From the NCBI GenBank assembly GCA_905250125.1, contig CAJNOL010000287.1, positions 62,001-126,000 on the forward strand: 64,000 nt of DNA, in the 5' to 3' direction. The notes beneath the pieces were generated by a model. The model did no database searches, was not told where the DNA came from, and was given only the letters and a program-made list of their open reading frames with translations. Source of the DNA: Rotaria sordida (Eukaryota > Rotifera > Eurotatoria > Philodinida > Philodinidae). Made by a program: the position numbers and the translations under genes. Of this stretch, positions 37,797 through 50,269 are shown piece after piece; position 1 is the first letter of the stretch; each line of letters starts with the position of its first letter.

Positions 37797-39485
37797 TTAA
37801 AGTTGATAAATTTCAATGCATAAATAATAATTGATTTATTTTACTAAAGTGTACCTCGAATCATAACTCTATTTTTAATTTAAGGTCATCTCACATTGCG
37901 CAAAATGCGATCTTGACAGAATTTAACATCTGAAAATGATACTTTTCCTCAAACGTGAAGAATGAAATCGTAATAGAAAGTCTGAAAGCCTCACGAGTAC
38001 ACAAGAGCGTGAACGGGAAGTCGGAATTGAGAAAAGTTGTGCCCACAGGATACTACCAATTCATCATTTTGAGACGTAATACCTTTGATAGCATTCCATC
38101 TACTAATAAGACCTGAAAGACGGAGCGTTCTTCATTTAATTTAAAAGCTTTCAGCTCTGTATTGAAGGTTAGATTGTAATGAATATGTTTATGAGTAAGA
38201 CCAAAAGCGGCAAAACTTTCTTTCCCAAACATTTCCTGTCTTTAGTTTGGTGTATTTCAACCGAGCAAGAGAAAATAGAAAAAAAATCCTTCAGCAAATA
38301 TGAAAAAAAAAACAATTATTACTGATATATCGTGACTTCGTCATCGAAATTATCTTTTATACGTCCATATCTTTTAAATTTTTTCCTTTTTTTTGCATTT
38401 GATTTTCATAATCATAGAGAAATACATTAAAACTATTCTCAATCAATGAAAAAATGCTATTTCCTTTTTATAGCAACGAAATGAAAGATAAAATAAAATT
38501 TATTAGCATTGAATGTATTCGTTATTCGAAGTTTTTTATTTGCAAAAGATATACATTGTCATATATACAGCTTCTATCTGAAGAATTATTAATAAAAAAT
38601 TGAAAACTTACCAACTCTATATGATAGTTATTATTCGCTCTATTTTTTGACAAATAAAATGAAAAAAAAAAGAATAATGTCGTAAAAACTTCTTCTGTTT
38701 TTTTCTATCAACTTGAATTTTTTTCTTTTTTTTTTGTAGAGAAAATGGTATTAGTCGACAGTTGGTAAATATAAGAAAAAAAAGAACGAAAATTGAATGT
38801 TACTTCAAAAATTCATTCCATATCTCAAATCATTGAAGAAAAGTGACAACCGACATAGACTGATTAAGTAAGTTGAACATTTCTGAGACATAAAACAACC
38901 TAAATATAGTATGACACAGTATATAAATTTTTAGAAATTCATAAAATGACTATAAGTATAGAAAAAACAAAGCTTTTTATATCAGAGGATATTAACAATT
39001 GAATACAGTTTCGAAATTTATCTAAATAAAAAGTTTTTACATCATATCCGAAAGGTAAGTAAAAACAAAATATTACAAAAAGAATCATTATAAGAACTTC
39101 TATGAATCATAGAGAAAAAAAAAGAATGGTAATGTAATGCATATTTTGAAATACCTAATGAAATCTTACAAGATCAATGAAACAATACTATATACAGAAA
39201 AAAATTTCACTCATACTCTCGAGACTTCATTGATGATTTTTTTTGAAAAAATTTACAAAAAAAGGAAGTGAACAATATAAAATAAAAAAATCATATCGAT
39301 GAGTGATAATAAATTAGATGGAAAAAGAAATGGAACTCGAAAGCAAAACGAACCAATCTTTTCAAGTTTGGATTTGGTTCGCTTTGGATAGGAAGATTTT
39401 ATTTTCAAATTTCTAATTGATTTTTATCAAAAGATAAATTATTATTTCTTTTATATTAATCTTTTATTTGGTTATATCTGCAATC

Positions 39486-39504
39486 TGTGTGTGTGTGTGT
39501 GTGT
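39486..39504. repeat. (GT)n microsatellite
   Basis: Uninterrupted TG dinucleotide run in non-coding DNA. Confidence 0.9.
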
Positions 39505-39817
39505 TTTTTATTGTTGCAAACATTCATTCGATATTCTATAGTATTTCTACTTTTACAGATTTTATTAATTAGTCAGACAAAAAAATTTCAATAGTGTACA
39601 GAAATATAAAGAAATTCTACACAAAATGTGGATGATCAAACTGATTTAGTGCAGAATGTTTATTCAACTGTTATAATTCAAAAGGTTTCATACGTCTAAA
39701 ACATATCAAGTTTCTTAGACTGATCGAATAGAATAGAATTTTCTTCATCGAAAATCTAAGTTCTCATTTCGCCTTACAACGATGTGTAGGTCAGACCAGC
39801 AAAAAATCTACAAGAGT

Positions 39818-40250
39818 TCATTCCCTTGAACATTTGAAATCAAGTTAGAATTATTTTATTGAATTTTTGACCCAGTTTTAGGTATACACTGAAAAAAAGT
39901 ATAGAATTTCGACGTGAAATTTCGTCCATAGATAGATCTTATGATCTATAGAGTATTCTGAAAGTTTCCAGTCGACAAAAGTATTCCTTTATCGAAATAT
40001 TGAATTTCCACAAAATGATCTTTGGACATCAGTATGTCACAAAAGTCGAGTTTACGTGAAAATTCAATATCTCAATAAAGGAACATTCTTTTCGGCCAAA
40101 ACTTTTAGGATATTCTATATCTTATTAGATTTACCTATGGGCAAAATTTCACGACAAAATACTGGTTTCTAATTTTTTCGGTATATATCTAAATCTGAAT
40201 CGAAAATTCATTTAAAAAACCATACCTTGCCTCCAAGACGGTGTGCATCG
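39818..40250. repeat. Palindromic (foldback) element just upstream of the plus-strand gene
   Basis: The arms meet near 40030. ACGTGAAATTTCGTCCATAG on the left matches CGTGAAATTTTGCCCATAGG on the other strand of the right arm, and TTCCTTTATCGAAATATTGA matches TTCCTTTATTGAGATATTGA. It shares the core with the 35.6-kb palindrome and ends about 200 bp before the start codon at 40448. Confidence 0.7.
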
Positions 40251-40447
40251 GTTTAAATAATTCCCTCGTTAACAAAAAAGAGAATTAGATATCAATATTT
40301 AGGCGTGATGTGTTAAGGCATGTATTGTAGACGCTATCAAGATCAACATTCTTGGATATCATGGTTTTCCTAGAGCTTTTAACCATCGAAAAGTTTCAAT
40401 AAATTCTTTTAGATGACAGTTGTATTTTGTATTTAACTTTGTAGTTA

Positions 40448-43400
40448 ATGGAGAATTGGACAGTAAAGAAAGTTGGTGATTGGTTGAAAGCAAATGGTTT
40501 TAAAAAGCAAGTTAAAATATTTAAGGGTAATTCTTTCTATAGAATCTAACGATTGTAAATCTCTTTATATTGATGTATTTAGATAGGAATATAGATGGAA
40601 ATGCTCTAATGAAACTAACGGATGATGATATTGTACAACTACTTTTGGAAGTTAATAAAGATGGAACGATACAAGAACCAACAATTGGAATGAAAAGTAG
40701 ATTTAGAACAATGTTAATAGAATGGAAAAGAGAGAATGAACAAAAAAAGCAGACTAATCAAGATGAGTAAGCAAAGTTCTATTTGAATCATTTCTATTAT
40801 AAAAAATATTTTTATTTTATTGAGAACTGCTAATGTTTCATCTATCATCGTTCCATCTAATGCGACTGATTTAACTAATTTAAATGAGGTAAATATTGAG
40901 ATTGCTTAATAAAGATAGAAGAATTAGATGTGCATTTCAGTTGGAAAATAAAATCAAGATGTATTCTCTATTTTTTTCCAATTTGACTTGCAGAATAAGC
41001 TATTTTTTAATCTGTTTTTTTTCTGAATATCTCTCTCAAACATCCTGATATAGAGCTGAGAAGTTTAGCATAGTCGCTCCATATAAAGTGTCAGTTTCTG
41101 GTTCTCTTCCCGGAAATCCGGAAGCCGATGCTGGTTCCATTCTTGGAAACCTATATCGACTTGATACAGATTGAAAGAATAAGCACGTCGATATTTATTA
41201 ATATAATCAGAAATGCGCGGAAACGAAACCCTAGGAAACAAAGAACCCTAACACCCCTACTCTCCATTACAGCTCTAACATATCCTGAAAATGACATACG
41301 ACTTGTTGAGAAGGGAAAGAGATTGAACGGTACTCCCTGCCACGTTTTCGGCGTTTCTGGAGAACGACTCATCAAAAAAAGTTGAAATTTTCAGAGCAAA
41401 TAGATCTTGATGAGTAGAGCAAAACTTGTCATTTCCGGATGCTGTTTTCTATGAGATATTGGGATCATAATGGCGAAAAATTGATCCTTTTTTTGTTCCC
41501 GTTTCTTCGAGATGCTATGTTTGATCGAGCTGAAAGTATTTTCACAAGCACAAGACACTGTTTGAAGTGGATATCTTTTTCTTTTTTTGTTCTTCGAATA
41601 AAAAAAAAACAAATTATCGAAGCTACGTTAAAAAACGTATGTTTTTTTTTGTAAGAGCTATTAAAAATTAGCAGAATAATATTTTTCGAAACCACAGAAA
41701 AATACCCATCCGAAACAATCTATAGTATATGTGAAAAAAGTTTCAGCTAGATTAGACACACTAGGCCGAAGAAAGAAGGGTATTTTTGCACTTTTCTTTC
41801 ATGAAAAAGTTGGTTTGAGAAAAGCACGAAACCATGTACAATTTTCGCTATTTCTCGTATGTAACTTTGATTGTTTAATGTTTCAAGACAATATTCGGAT
41901 CCCAAACTGTATACAGTACACGAATACTACTTCAAACTATACATTGACTACAAAAAACAAAAAATTTTGAGTAATGAAAGTGAAGTGTGGGCGGTACCTT
42001 TGATTCGAAAATATGTAGAATTTCAAGCTTTATTCATTGGTATAAGTCTACAATCAAATATTCGTCAAAATATCTTTTTATGCCTATCATATACAAATTC
42101 TACTATATTATTCTGTTCATTTTTTTCAGGTTAAACACCAAGATGATGTCGTTTCTAAAAAACCTAAAAAGAAACACTCTGATAATGATATATGTGAAGT
42201 TAATTATTTAATTGAAGATGACATTCATATTCAATTCCTCAGAAATCCAAAATTTCTTCCCTATTTAATTAATTATATAAAACAAGAAATATTTTCAATT
42301 GAAATTGATATTAAACAAGTAAATTCAAAAGATGATGAATCATTACTTAATTATACGGTTAAATTAATAGGAAAAAAACAACAAATTCGAGTTGTTCGAA
42401 GTTTTATTAAAAATTTATTTAAATCAATAAAATCAAAAATTTATCATCAAAATAAAATTCGAAAATGGTTATTTGATTTAACATTCATTAATATTATTCA
42501 AAATATATTAGATAACGAAAGTCATCTATTTACTCTATGTCAATTTAGTAGAAGAAATAATAAAATCTTAGAAATTTATTATTTTGATAATGAAAAATTT
42601 AATTCTTTTCAAAATCCTATTGAAATTGATAATATCATTCAAAATCAAATTTCCGAAGAAAATATTATTTTATCATCAAATAAGCATTTACAAATTATTG
42701 AACATATAGATATAAATTCAAAAAAAATCTTATCAAATTATAAAATTGGTCCATCGAAAAAATATGAAGAAGAACTACATAAGAATATAAATCAATATGA
42801 ACAAGATAATATGTTAATTTCTATTACTCGAAATCCATATTGTAAAAATCGAAGTAATACAAAACAAATAATTAGAATATTTGGATATCGAAAATTCGTC
42901 GAAGAAATTTTGCAAAAGTTCAAGGATTTATTCGATAAATATAGATTGAGAAAATATAAATTTAGTCAATTTTCATCTGAACAAGTACGTCTTTGTTGTA
43001 TTTATTTTATTTACAGTTCCTTCATGTTTTTAATATAAAAAAAAACAATAATTGACTATATCTTAGTGATGGAGCCAGAAAAAAAAAATTTACGAGACTC
43101 AGCTTTCCTTTTAAACTAAAAAGCAGATATTCTCCAATAATATAAGGTCATCTCATTTCTAGAGAAAACTTAAAAGTTTCAGAAACGAGACTGATCCACT
43201 TCCTGGTTTCACCATTACCTTATGCGGAAGTATTAATTGATTTTGCTATTTATATAATTTGAGAGTTTTCGAAATATGCGAAATCAAAAATAGAAGTATA
43301 TTAGAATGGGGATCTAAATAGTTGATCATTCACTTCTTTGATTCTTTGTCGATTAGGGCTGTTACATTACTATTACTGGTAATAAGTAATAACTTATAAG

Positions 43401-46400
43401 GTTATTACTTATCGCTAATAATTAGTGATAATTTTCAAAAGTAGTAAAAGTAATAAAGTGATAAAGTATTAAAATTAGTAGGTCAGAGAAGTAATATTAT
43501 TATTAGTTTATTATCACTAATAAAGTAATCAAAAGTCAACGATAATAACTGTAACTAGTAATAAAGTAGTAGGAAATTAGCTCATAGTTCTTGAATAAGA
43601 AAGAATGGAAGCTCTAGCATCTTTTATAATAATCGAAACAAAAAGAATTAATATTAAAAAAATGATAAGTAAGTGATAAAAATTATTACCAATTACCTCA
43701 TAATAGTAATAAAAAGTGATAGTAATGTAGCTGTTCTATTATCAATTTGCACGTGTTCAAAATTAAACAGTAAGATACATTGGAAGTCAACCGTTTTCGA
43801 TACAAAAATTTCGAAGCTTATCGGAGTTGGAATCGAAGTCAGGATCGGATTTCGAAATAAAAAAAACCCTGATTCCGTAAGTCTCTAATGACTGATAGGT
43901 GTATCTACGGTTATCGCCACTGTTGTATCCCTCTAACTATTACATTCATTATTTTATGTAGTTAAAAAATGCTGAATATTTTTGTACTTTGAATTTTTAT
44001 TCATATTTTTCCTAAAATATCAATTAAACTCTCTTTTTTCTTTTATTTAGCTTGACTATCTTGCAGACACTTTTGGTCAAACATTGTCTAGTGTTGGAGA
44101 AGAATTTCAAGACGGTTATGTAATTTACCATTTAAGACAAAATCAATTTTATGCACCAGAATTTTTAAAAAATGAAGTTCAAAATTTTATCATAAGTTTA
44201 TTATCCAATTTAAATACAAAAACACTGAAAACAACAGAATTCTATTATGATATTGCTGATAAATTATGTTCAAATATAAAAAATATTGCTCAACAAAATC
44301 ATTGTTATTGTGAATTAAAATTAAAAACAAAATTAAAATCTTATTCAATTCCAAGATCTAATGAAAATACATTGATTACATCGAAATCAATTATTGAACA
44401 ATCAAATTTATTGTGTTCATTACCATTCGTTTTTTGTCAAACGAAATTAACCCATGGATCAATTGACGTTCTTATGGGTGATATTGCTTTACAAAAAGTT
44501 TGTTTTTATTTTATCAAAACTTTTAATATTCACAATAATTCTAGGTCGATATTATTATTATTCCGTCAACATCATTTGGATTAAAAGAAAATTTAATCGA
44601 ACGAGCAGGTAAAATCATTGAACAGCAATCATTAAATCAAACGGATCAAAAAGAAAGTGAAACAAATTCAATGCCATTCATTACTGAAACAACTGGTGGA
44701 GAGTTGAATTGTAAAAAAATTTTATTTGTAAATTGGTCGTTACCAACAATGATAACAAATGAGGATTATTTAAGTGATTCGATTCGATTATTTATTTCGA
44801 AATCGATTCAGTACGTTATCATGAATAGTCAACAAGAGAATTTAAAAATTCAATCAATTGCATTTGCAGTTCCTGATTCATGTAAACACGAACAAATTTT
44901 AGCAGAAGAAATGGTTGAAGAAACAATCAATCAAATTAATTTAACAAAATCTTTATCATTAAAAGTATCATTTATTTTATTACCCGATCAACAAACATTA
45001 CATCAACAATTTTTAAATGTTATTCAGACAATACAAACCACGAAAGATAATTTTGGAATTTTTTGTTGTCCAGCATCAAGTAAGATTTTACTAAATTTTT
45101 ATTCACATTCAATATAAACTATTATCACTCGAAATGAGATTTGTAGAAATTTCTATGTCATATACGATTCTATTAAATTTACATTAGCAATTGTTCTTAC
45201 GAGAGAAGAATTCTAAGTGTCAAATATTTTTGAGTTGAAGCTATATGCATCATGCAGGTCTAATACACAATAAATACCCTGAAAAGAGTTCATCTTCTTA
45301 ACTCATTGCTTCGGAGATATTGCACTTTTAAAAAACTTTTTAAATGAATGCATGGTCCTTTTCAGGAAAACTGAGTTTTGAATTTCGACTTGAAACTTTG
45401 CACAGAGACATGCCTAAATAAGAATAGCTTATTATGAAAGTCTCAGAGTTTTCGATTGCGTCTATTTTGAAATAAGAATATCGGACTTTGCCGTTGTTTA
45501 TGAACAACGTGAAAAACATGCATCTTAGGATAGAAGCAATCAAAACATTTGAAACTTTCGCGATCATGTATTTTTATTAAGGTGTGCCTCTGTGCAAATT
45601 TTCAAGTCGAAATTCGAAACTTTGTATTTCCGGTTGTTCCTGAAGGGGGGGGGGGACGGAGCACGGTATTTATTTTAAAAATGTTGTAAAATTCCAATAT
45701 CTCTGAAGCAATGATTCAAGAGGATGATCTCTTTTCAGGATATTTATGGCTCATTAGCATCTACAGGATTTACATGGTCTCTGTTCAAAAGCAATTTATC
45801 AATTAGAAATGATCATTTGTTAGTTTTAAAATTTAGTTCTTAGATGATCGTTGATAAATATCATTGAACGATTTATAGCAGCACTCCGCGAGCTGCGATA
45901 AAGCTTTTGATGACAGCTAGGTATCATGGTATTTAACAGTTTTGACTATTTCTCGCGGATTGTAGTATTTTCTTTATTTGATGTAATGAAAAAGAAATAG
46001 TAATTATGACTTATATGTAAAATCAGCAACATGAAGTCTATTTATTCTACATTTTAATTGATTTTTTCTAAAAGAAATATTTGCAAGACACTTTCAAAAA
46101 TCGACATCAAATTATATTATTCATCCAAAGTCTTACCATATGTATTGTCTCTTGTTTTTTTAGCCATTACAATTACCCTTACATCATCAAATCCTGAATA
46201 TTTTACAGAATGCGAAAAAAAAATTAATAATTATTTAAAAAGATCTACTTTTGAAATGAATCTAGATGGATTTCAACATTGGAATCAATATATGATCAAT
46301 GCTTTTTATAAATATTCTAATGATAAACATGTTTTACCTAAATTAGATAATCAACAACATATTGTATTATATGGTCCTATAAATAATGTTTATGAAGTTT

Positions 46401-46912
46401 ATCAAAGATATCAATTAATAAATGCATTAATTCAAGAAAAAACAAATTTATTATCACTATTTTCAACAAATATATCATCCACTAATTTCAATATTATGTT
46501 AAGTTATTCACAAGATGATTCGATAATATCACATCGTTTAGCTAATCGTCTTATTGATGAAGGTTTTTCTGTATGGATGAATTCAAATCAATCAACAGAA
46601 TTCGATCAAATATTAAGAAAAATAAAAAAATCTGATTGTATTATTCTTTGTATAAGTGAAAATTATTTTCAAAATGAATTATGTGAAAAAGAAGCAAAAT
46701 ATATTGATGAAATAGGAAAATGTATGATTCCAGTAAAAGTTCAATATTATGAACCAATTGAATGGTTACAAAAATTAATTGAAAAAGAATCATATTTTCA
46801 ATTATTTGGATCAGAAAATCATTTTAATTTAGAATATGATAAATTATTATTAAAAATTGTAAGTTTATCGAAATATGCCAACGACAAAAATGATCGAATT
46901 TTAAGAAAATAG
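40448..46912 (+). CDS. SAM-KH-macro-TIR protein with intact TIR catalytic Glu (7 exons, 970 aa)
   Basis: Exons 40448-40526, 40583-40766, 40825-40888, 42130-42984, 44051-44497, 44545-45079, 46164-46912; total 2913 nt with agreeing phases. Residues 1-80 are a SAM-like domain (WTVKKVGDWLKANGFKK; ALMKLTDDDIVQLL). Residues about 125-520 hold KH-like alpha/beta units in the style of PARP14-type proteins (LLNYTVKLIGKKQQIRVVRS). Residues about 526-715 are a macro-like domain: VLMGDIALQKVDIIIIPSTS, then a GLKENLIERAGKIIE helix and KKILFVNW strand. The usual VNAAN is replaced, so binding is likelier than hydrolysis. A further KH-like unit precedes a TIR domain at about 830-920 (FNIMLSYSQDDS; LIDEGFSVWM; NELCEKEAKY with Glu898 three after Cys). 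Predicted NAD+ cleaving activity, SAM oligomerisation and ADP-ribose sensing in one chain, in the cytosol. I know of no described protein with this order. Confidence 0.88.
43360..43720. repeat. GTAATA/TTATTAC low-complexity stretch in intron 4
   Basis: Dense irregular repeats of TAGTAATAA and its complement, with a local palindrome (AACTTATAAGGTTATTACTT). No coding content. Confidence 0.6.
45255..45755. repeat. Imperfect 500-bp palindrome in the last intron
   Basis: The whole stretch folds on itself around about 45503. CCCTGAAAAGAGTTCATCTT on the left matches TCCTGAAAAGAGATCATCCT on the other strand of the right end, and AATTTCGACTTGAAACTTTG matches AATTTCGACTTGAAAATTTG. An 11-G run sits at 45645-45655. 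Located between the macro exon and the TIR exon. Confidence 0.75.
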
Positions 46913-47585
46913 TTTTTAAGTGTTCCAAATCTTTAGGAACTAGATCTATCTATCGTTTTAATGGGGACAGTAAATAACCAAGATTAAAGTTGAAAAAATA
47001 CTGTTCAGCACAGAATTCGTGACCGAAATTCAGTGAATCAGAACGGTTTTGGCTAAGATTTCCATGATTTAATGAAAAGTTTTTGTTGATTTAGATAACT
47101 ATCGATTCGTATATCATTTAAAATAAACAAAATACATTTCATTATATGTAAGAGTTCTAAGTCCTTTACAGGAATAAACTATTTGAAAGTATTTTCTCCG
47201 TCTTCTTTGTTACATATTCATATTTTTGCTTTCAAAATATTCGTAATTCAAAATTATTTTAATTTCTCTTTTATCAGTATCATCATGTTTCTTATTGTTT
47301 AAATATGTATTCGATTAGACTTGTTTTGTAAAACACATATTCTTTCTTACATTATATGTTTTATATAAAAACTATAAAAATCCGTCTGTTAAATAATCCT
47401 CTTGGAAAAGAAAGAAAACTAAATTCATCGATCAAAATTTCCGCAGTTCTGATAGCATCCAAACGTCTTATCAGGATTGATAAAAGAAAGAGCTGTCACA
47501 ATAAAGTTTCTGAACTACATAGTTGAAAACTTATCGTTCAATCAGCCACAATCCTATATTAAGCTGTATTCTATTTCGATTTCAG
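46913..47585. other. Spacer between plus-strand SAM-KH-macro-TIR gene and companion
   Basis: About 670 bp of AT-rich DNA. It should contain the 3' UTR of the upstream gene and the unresolved 5' exon of the companion; no convincing start codon was found. Confidence 0.45.
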
Positions 47586-48915
47586 ATACAATGCATAAGA
47601 CACAATTATGTATCTTCACTTGAACAAAAGTCTAATAGATCGGATGTATTGCAGTCGCATGATTTCACTAAATCCTTCGAAAATAATAGTACATTATATT
47701 TTCTACTAACACCAGAACAAAAAAAATTAAAATATGAAAAAGATATTAAAAAATCAATGGAATTAGAAAAAAGAAAACTAAGTGACGATGATAAAAAAGA
47801 TCTTATTGAAAAAGTACAAGAAATTCTTCATGTAAAAGAAAAGCAATGTTCGAAGTATATATCTGAAGGTATATGGCCGTGGCGTAATGTATCAATTTAT
47901 TTGAAAATATTTTTCTCATCTTTTTCTTCTCAATAGATTGCCATATCCTATCTAGCCTAAGTTATCAACGAAGAAGAAACGATCTCGTACAATGTATATG
48001 GTTAGACATCGGAATATTTTCTTATAAACAATGGTTAAATAAAATAGAAAATTTTAAAACATTATTAAATATTCCACCATTTACATACACTGGGGATATT
48101 AATAACGCAGTATTTCCTATGTTGGATGAAACTTTACAAAATTCATATCTATTATTTTCTTTGCGTCAACATTATTCAATGCCCGACGAATCAGATAGTC
48201 TTTCAAACAAGAATAATTCCAGTTCTACAAGTCGTTCGTCAACACCGAGAAAAATATTTATCTCAAAACAACTAGAAATTCCTAGTGAAAAAGTAAATAT
48301 TGATAGAATTGATTCTCAAACAACATCAAATCAACGAAAAATTTCGATTAGTAGTTCTTCTGAAGAAGAAATCATAACGAAACATCGAGAAATTCCTAGT
48401 GAAAAAGTAAATATTGATCAAATCGANNNNNNNNNNCAACATCAGATCAACGAAAAAGTTCGATTATTAGTTCTTCTGAAGAAAAAATTATAACGAAAAA
48501 AAGTAGAAAACGAAAAGAATCCAAAATAAATTATAAACCAAAAATTATTATTCCTGAAAAACATTTTATAAGAAATTCTTTAAGAGAAAATGAAAAACTT
48601 GAATTTAAATTAAAATTTGCTGAACAACATCAAAAAAATGAATATGAATTTCAAAAATTCTGTAAAGATTATGAACATTCAATGTATTTACTATCGAAAC
48701 AAAACATTCATCACTATCCAACAGTTATATTTGGTCCATGTCCATTTTCAAACATAAAAACTAAACCACGTAAAACAGTACAAACGCATAATAAAATTGA
48801 ACTTCCATTAAAATTTCCTTGGAATGGAGTTTCCGATACAACAATTCCATCAGTAATAAGAAAAGATCCATCAATATTCTTCTTCTTCGAAGTACCATCG
48901 TCGGAAAAAAACTAA
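47586..48915 (+). CDS. Uncharacterised companion protein of the plus-strand SAM-KH-macro-TIR gene (partial 5' end, assembly gap)
   Basis: Exons about 47586-47868 and 47937-48915. The 5' limit is tentative: an acceptor-like TTTCAG precedes 47586, and the first in-frame ATG is only at 47757. Exon 1 encodes a Lys/Glu-rich helix (LLTPEQKKLKYEKDIKK) and ends at donor G|GTATAT. Exon 2 starts after CAATAG in phase 1 and carries KQWLNKIENF and IPPFTYTGDINNAVF, a Ser/Glu-rich region with a 38-residue tandem repeat, a basic KKSRKRKESK patch and a helical EFQKFCKDYEHSM segment. Ten Ns at 48427-48436 interrupt the repeat. By comparison with the first unit the missing DNA should be 8 nt, which keeps the frame open to the stop at 48913-48915. 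Homologue of the gene at 26.5-29.2 kb; family unknown. Confidence 0.6.
48275..48500. repeat. Coding tandem repeat, 114-bp period, with 10-N assembly gap
   Basis: GAAATTCCTAGTGAAAAAGT starts at 48275 and again at 48389, giving a 114-bp (38-codon) unit beginning EIPSEKVNID. The second unit is broken by Ns at 48427-48436. The Ns most likely mark a collapsed or unresolved repeat rather than a measured gap. Confidence 0.85.
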
Positions 48916-49251
48916 ATATAATAATTTCATTTTTACATTCTTTTTATTATCAAATAAAAGAAATATCAGCATTAAAACTAAGATTTATCAAGTAATATGT
49001 AATACATACGGTACGCCAAAAGTTTTTTCATCCGACTCTTCTAAATGCTGTCATTTCGTTGTAACTATTTTAATAGAACGCTTAGATATATTTAGGATTA
49101 TTTGCAAAATGTTAGACTTAGAAGTCTTGATCTTCGTTTTATTTTTGCATTTCTTTTAAACCAATGATACGACATTTCCCACATACGTTTGGGATTCTCA
49201 CGAGAAAACTTTTAAAATACATTTTTAAATGACTAGTAAATTGATTTAATT

Positions 49252-49375
49252 TACAAGGAAAAATAGATTACTTCTTACCATTGAAGATGTAATCCATTCA
49301 GATGGTTCTCCAACTAATATAATCGAAGAAATTTTTAATGCTGTTCCAGCAATAATTGAACATACGAATGAATAG
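49252..49375 (+). other. Isolated coding-like fragment
   Basis: A frame ending at TAG 49373-49375 reads NRLLLTIEDVIHSDG followed by a helical, acidic stretch, with codon use like nearby genes. It could be a terminal exon of an alternative form of the companion gene or a relic. The only acceptor nearby is not in phase with a donor I can find upstream. Confidence 0.25.
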
Positions 49376-50269
49376 AGGACAGGTTGAGCATCATGTCGTC
49401 AATAGTTATTTCAAGTATATTTTTTTGTTTAAAGTTTTGTGCTCGATAAGTGGCATTGTTAACTCATTCATGATTGAAAGCAGTTTCATATTTGATTGAA
49501 TCGCCTTTGACTGAATAGATTTCGAAGAACTAATTTCTATCTTGTATTCCACATTATCACTAGTGATAGATTATATGTGTATCATAATGATTAAAATATA
49601 ATAGAGTAGTCAAAAATTAGAGCGTTACAAACTAATTCATAAACAATCAAAGCTCATCGAAATAAGAGCTCAGACAAATGAGATATGCCAATTTTTTTTC
49701 ACGAAATCTAGGTTTATCAAGCTCATATCATTTTGATCTAGTAAACGAAAGTTAGCTTGTCAATAGTTCCTCCTACCGTAAGTTCTCAAACTATATCAGT
49801 AGATAAATAGAAGACCGGTCTGGATTTTTTATGATGGGTATCGGTCGTGAAATCCATACCGACACTGCACTGACGAGTTGTCATACTATATTCCATAATG
49901 TAAATAGTGATGTTTGACATAGTCAATTTTCAACAAAGTTTCATTATACATTCTCTATGAGATACCAAGAGCAAAAAAATTAATAAGACACACGGATGAT
50001 AATCGATCTACCGGTAGATCGGTTGGAATCTAAAATTTGTATCGGTACCGATTCCATCTTTGATTTTAATCTTTATCATGAAAATACAACTGTCAAATAG
50101 TTGTCTAAAAGACTGGTGAAAAAAGAACTTTTTGAGTTCTCCTTGTAGTTAGGATGTACAAAAATTCAATAAATTAAATTTTTTTTTATTTTTGTAATTA
50201 AATTATAATGTAAAAAAATCTAGTAAAAATGAAAAATGAAAAATAAAAAAAAAAGACAAATGTTTTTTT
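49376..50269. other. Intergenic region
   Basis: About 0.9 kb between convergent genes. It contains a perfect 18-bp palindrome at 50004-50021 (CGATCTACCGGTAGATCG) amid CGGT-rich words. No gene seen. Confidence 0.5.

Larger units (their letters stand above)
35500..40447. other. Divergent spacer between the two SAM-KH-macro-TIR genes
   Basis: About 4.9 kb containing the start-side regions of both large genes and the mirror axis of the duplication (about 37974). It holds two long palindromes (separate entries), a GT microsatellite and AT-rich filler with many A/T runs. Apart from a possible small exon at 37608-37796 there is no coding sequence I can support. Confidence 0.6.

Noticed and set aside
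35500..40447. CRISPR array or replication origin in the spacer
   Set aside because: Repeats are palindromic elements and microsatellites without regular spacing; the organism is an animal.
41128..41385. 85-codon frame in intron 3 of the plus-strand SAM-KH-macro-TIR gene
   Set aside because: Both strands are open over the same bases with no motif; probably decayed repeat DNA.
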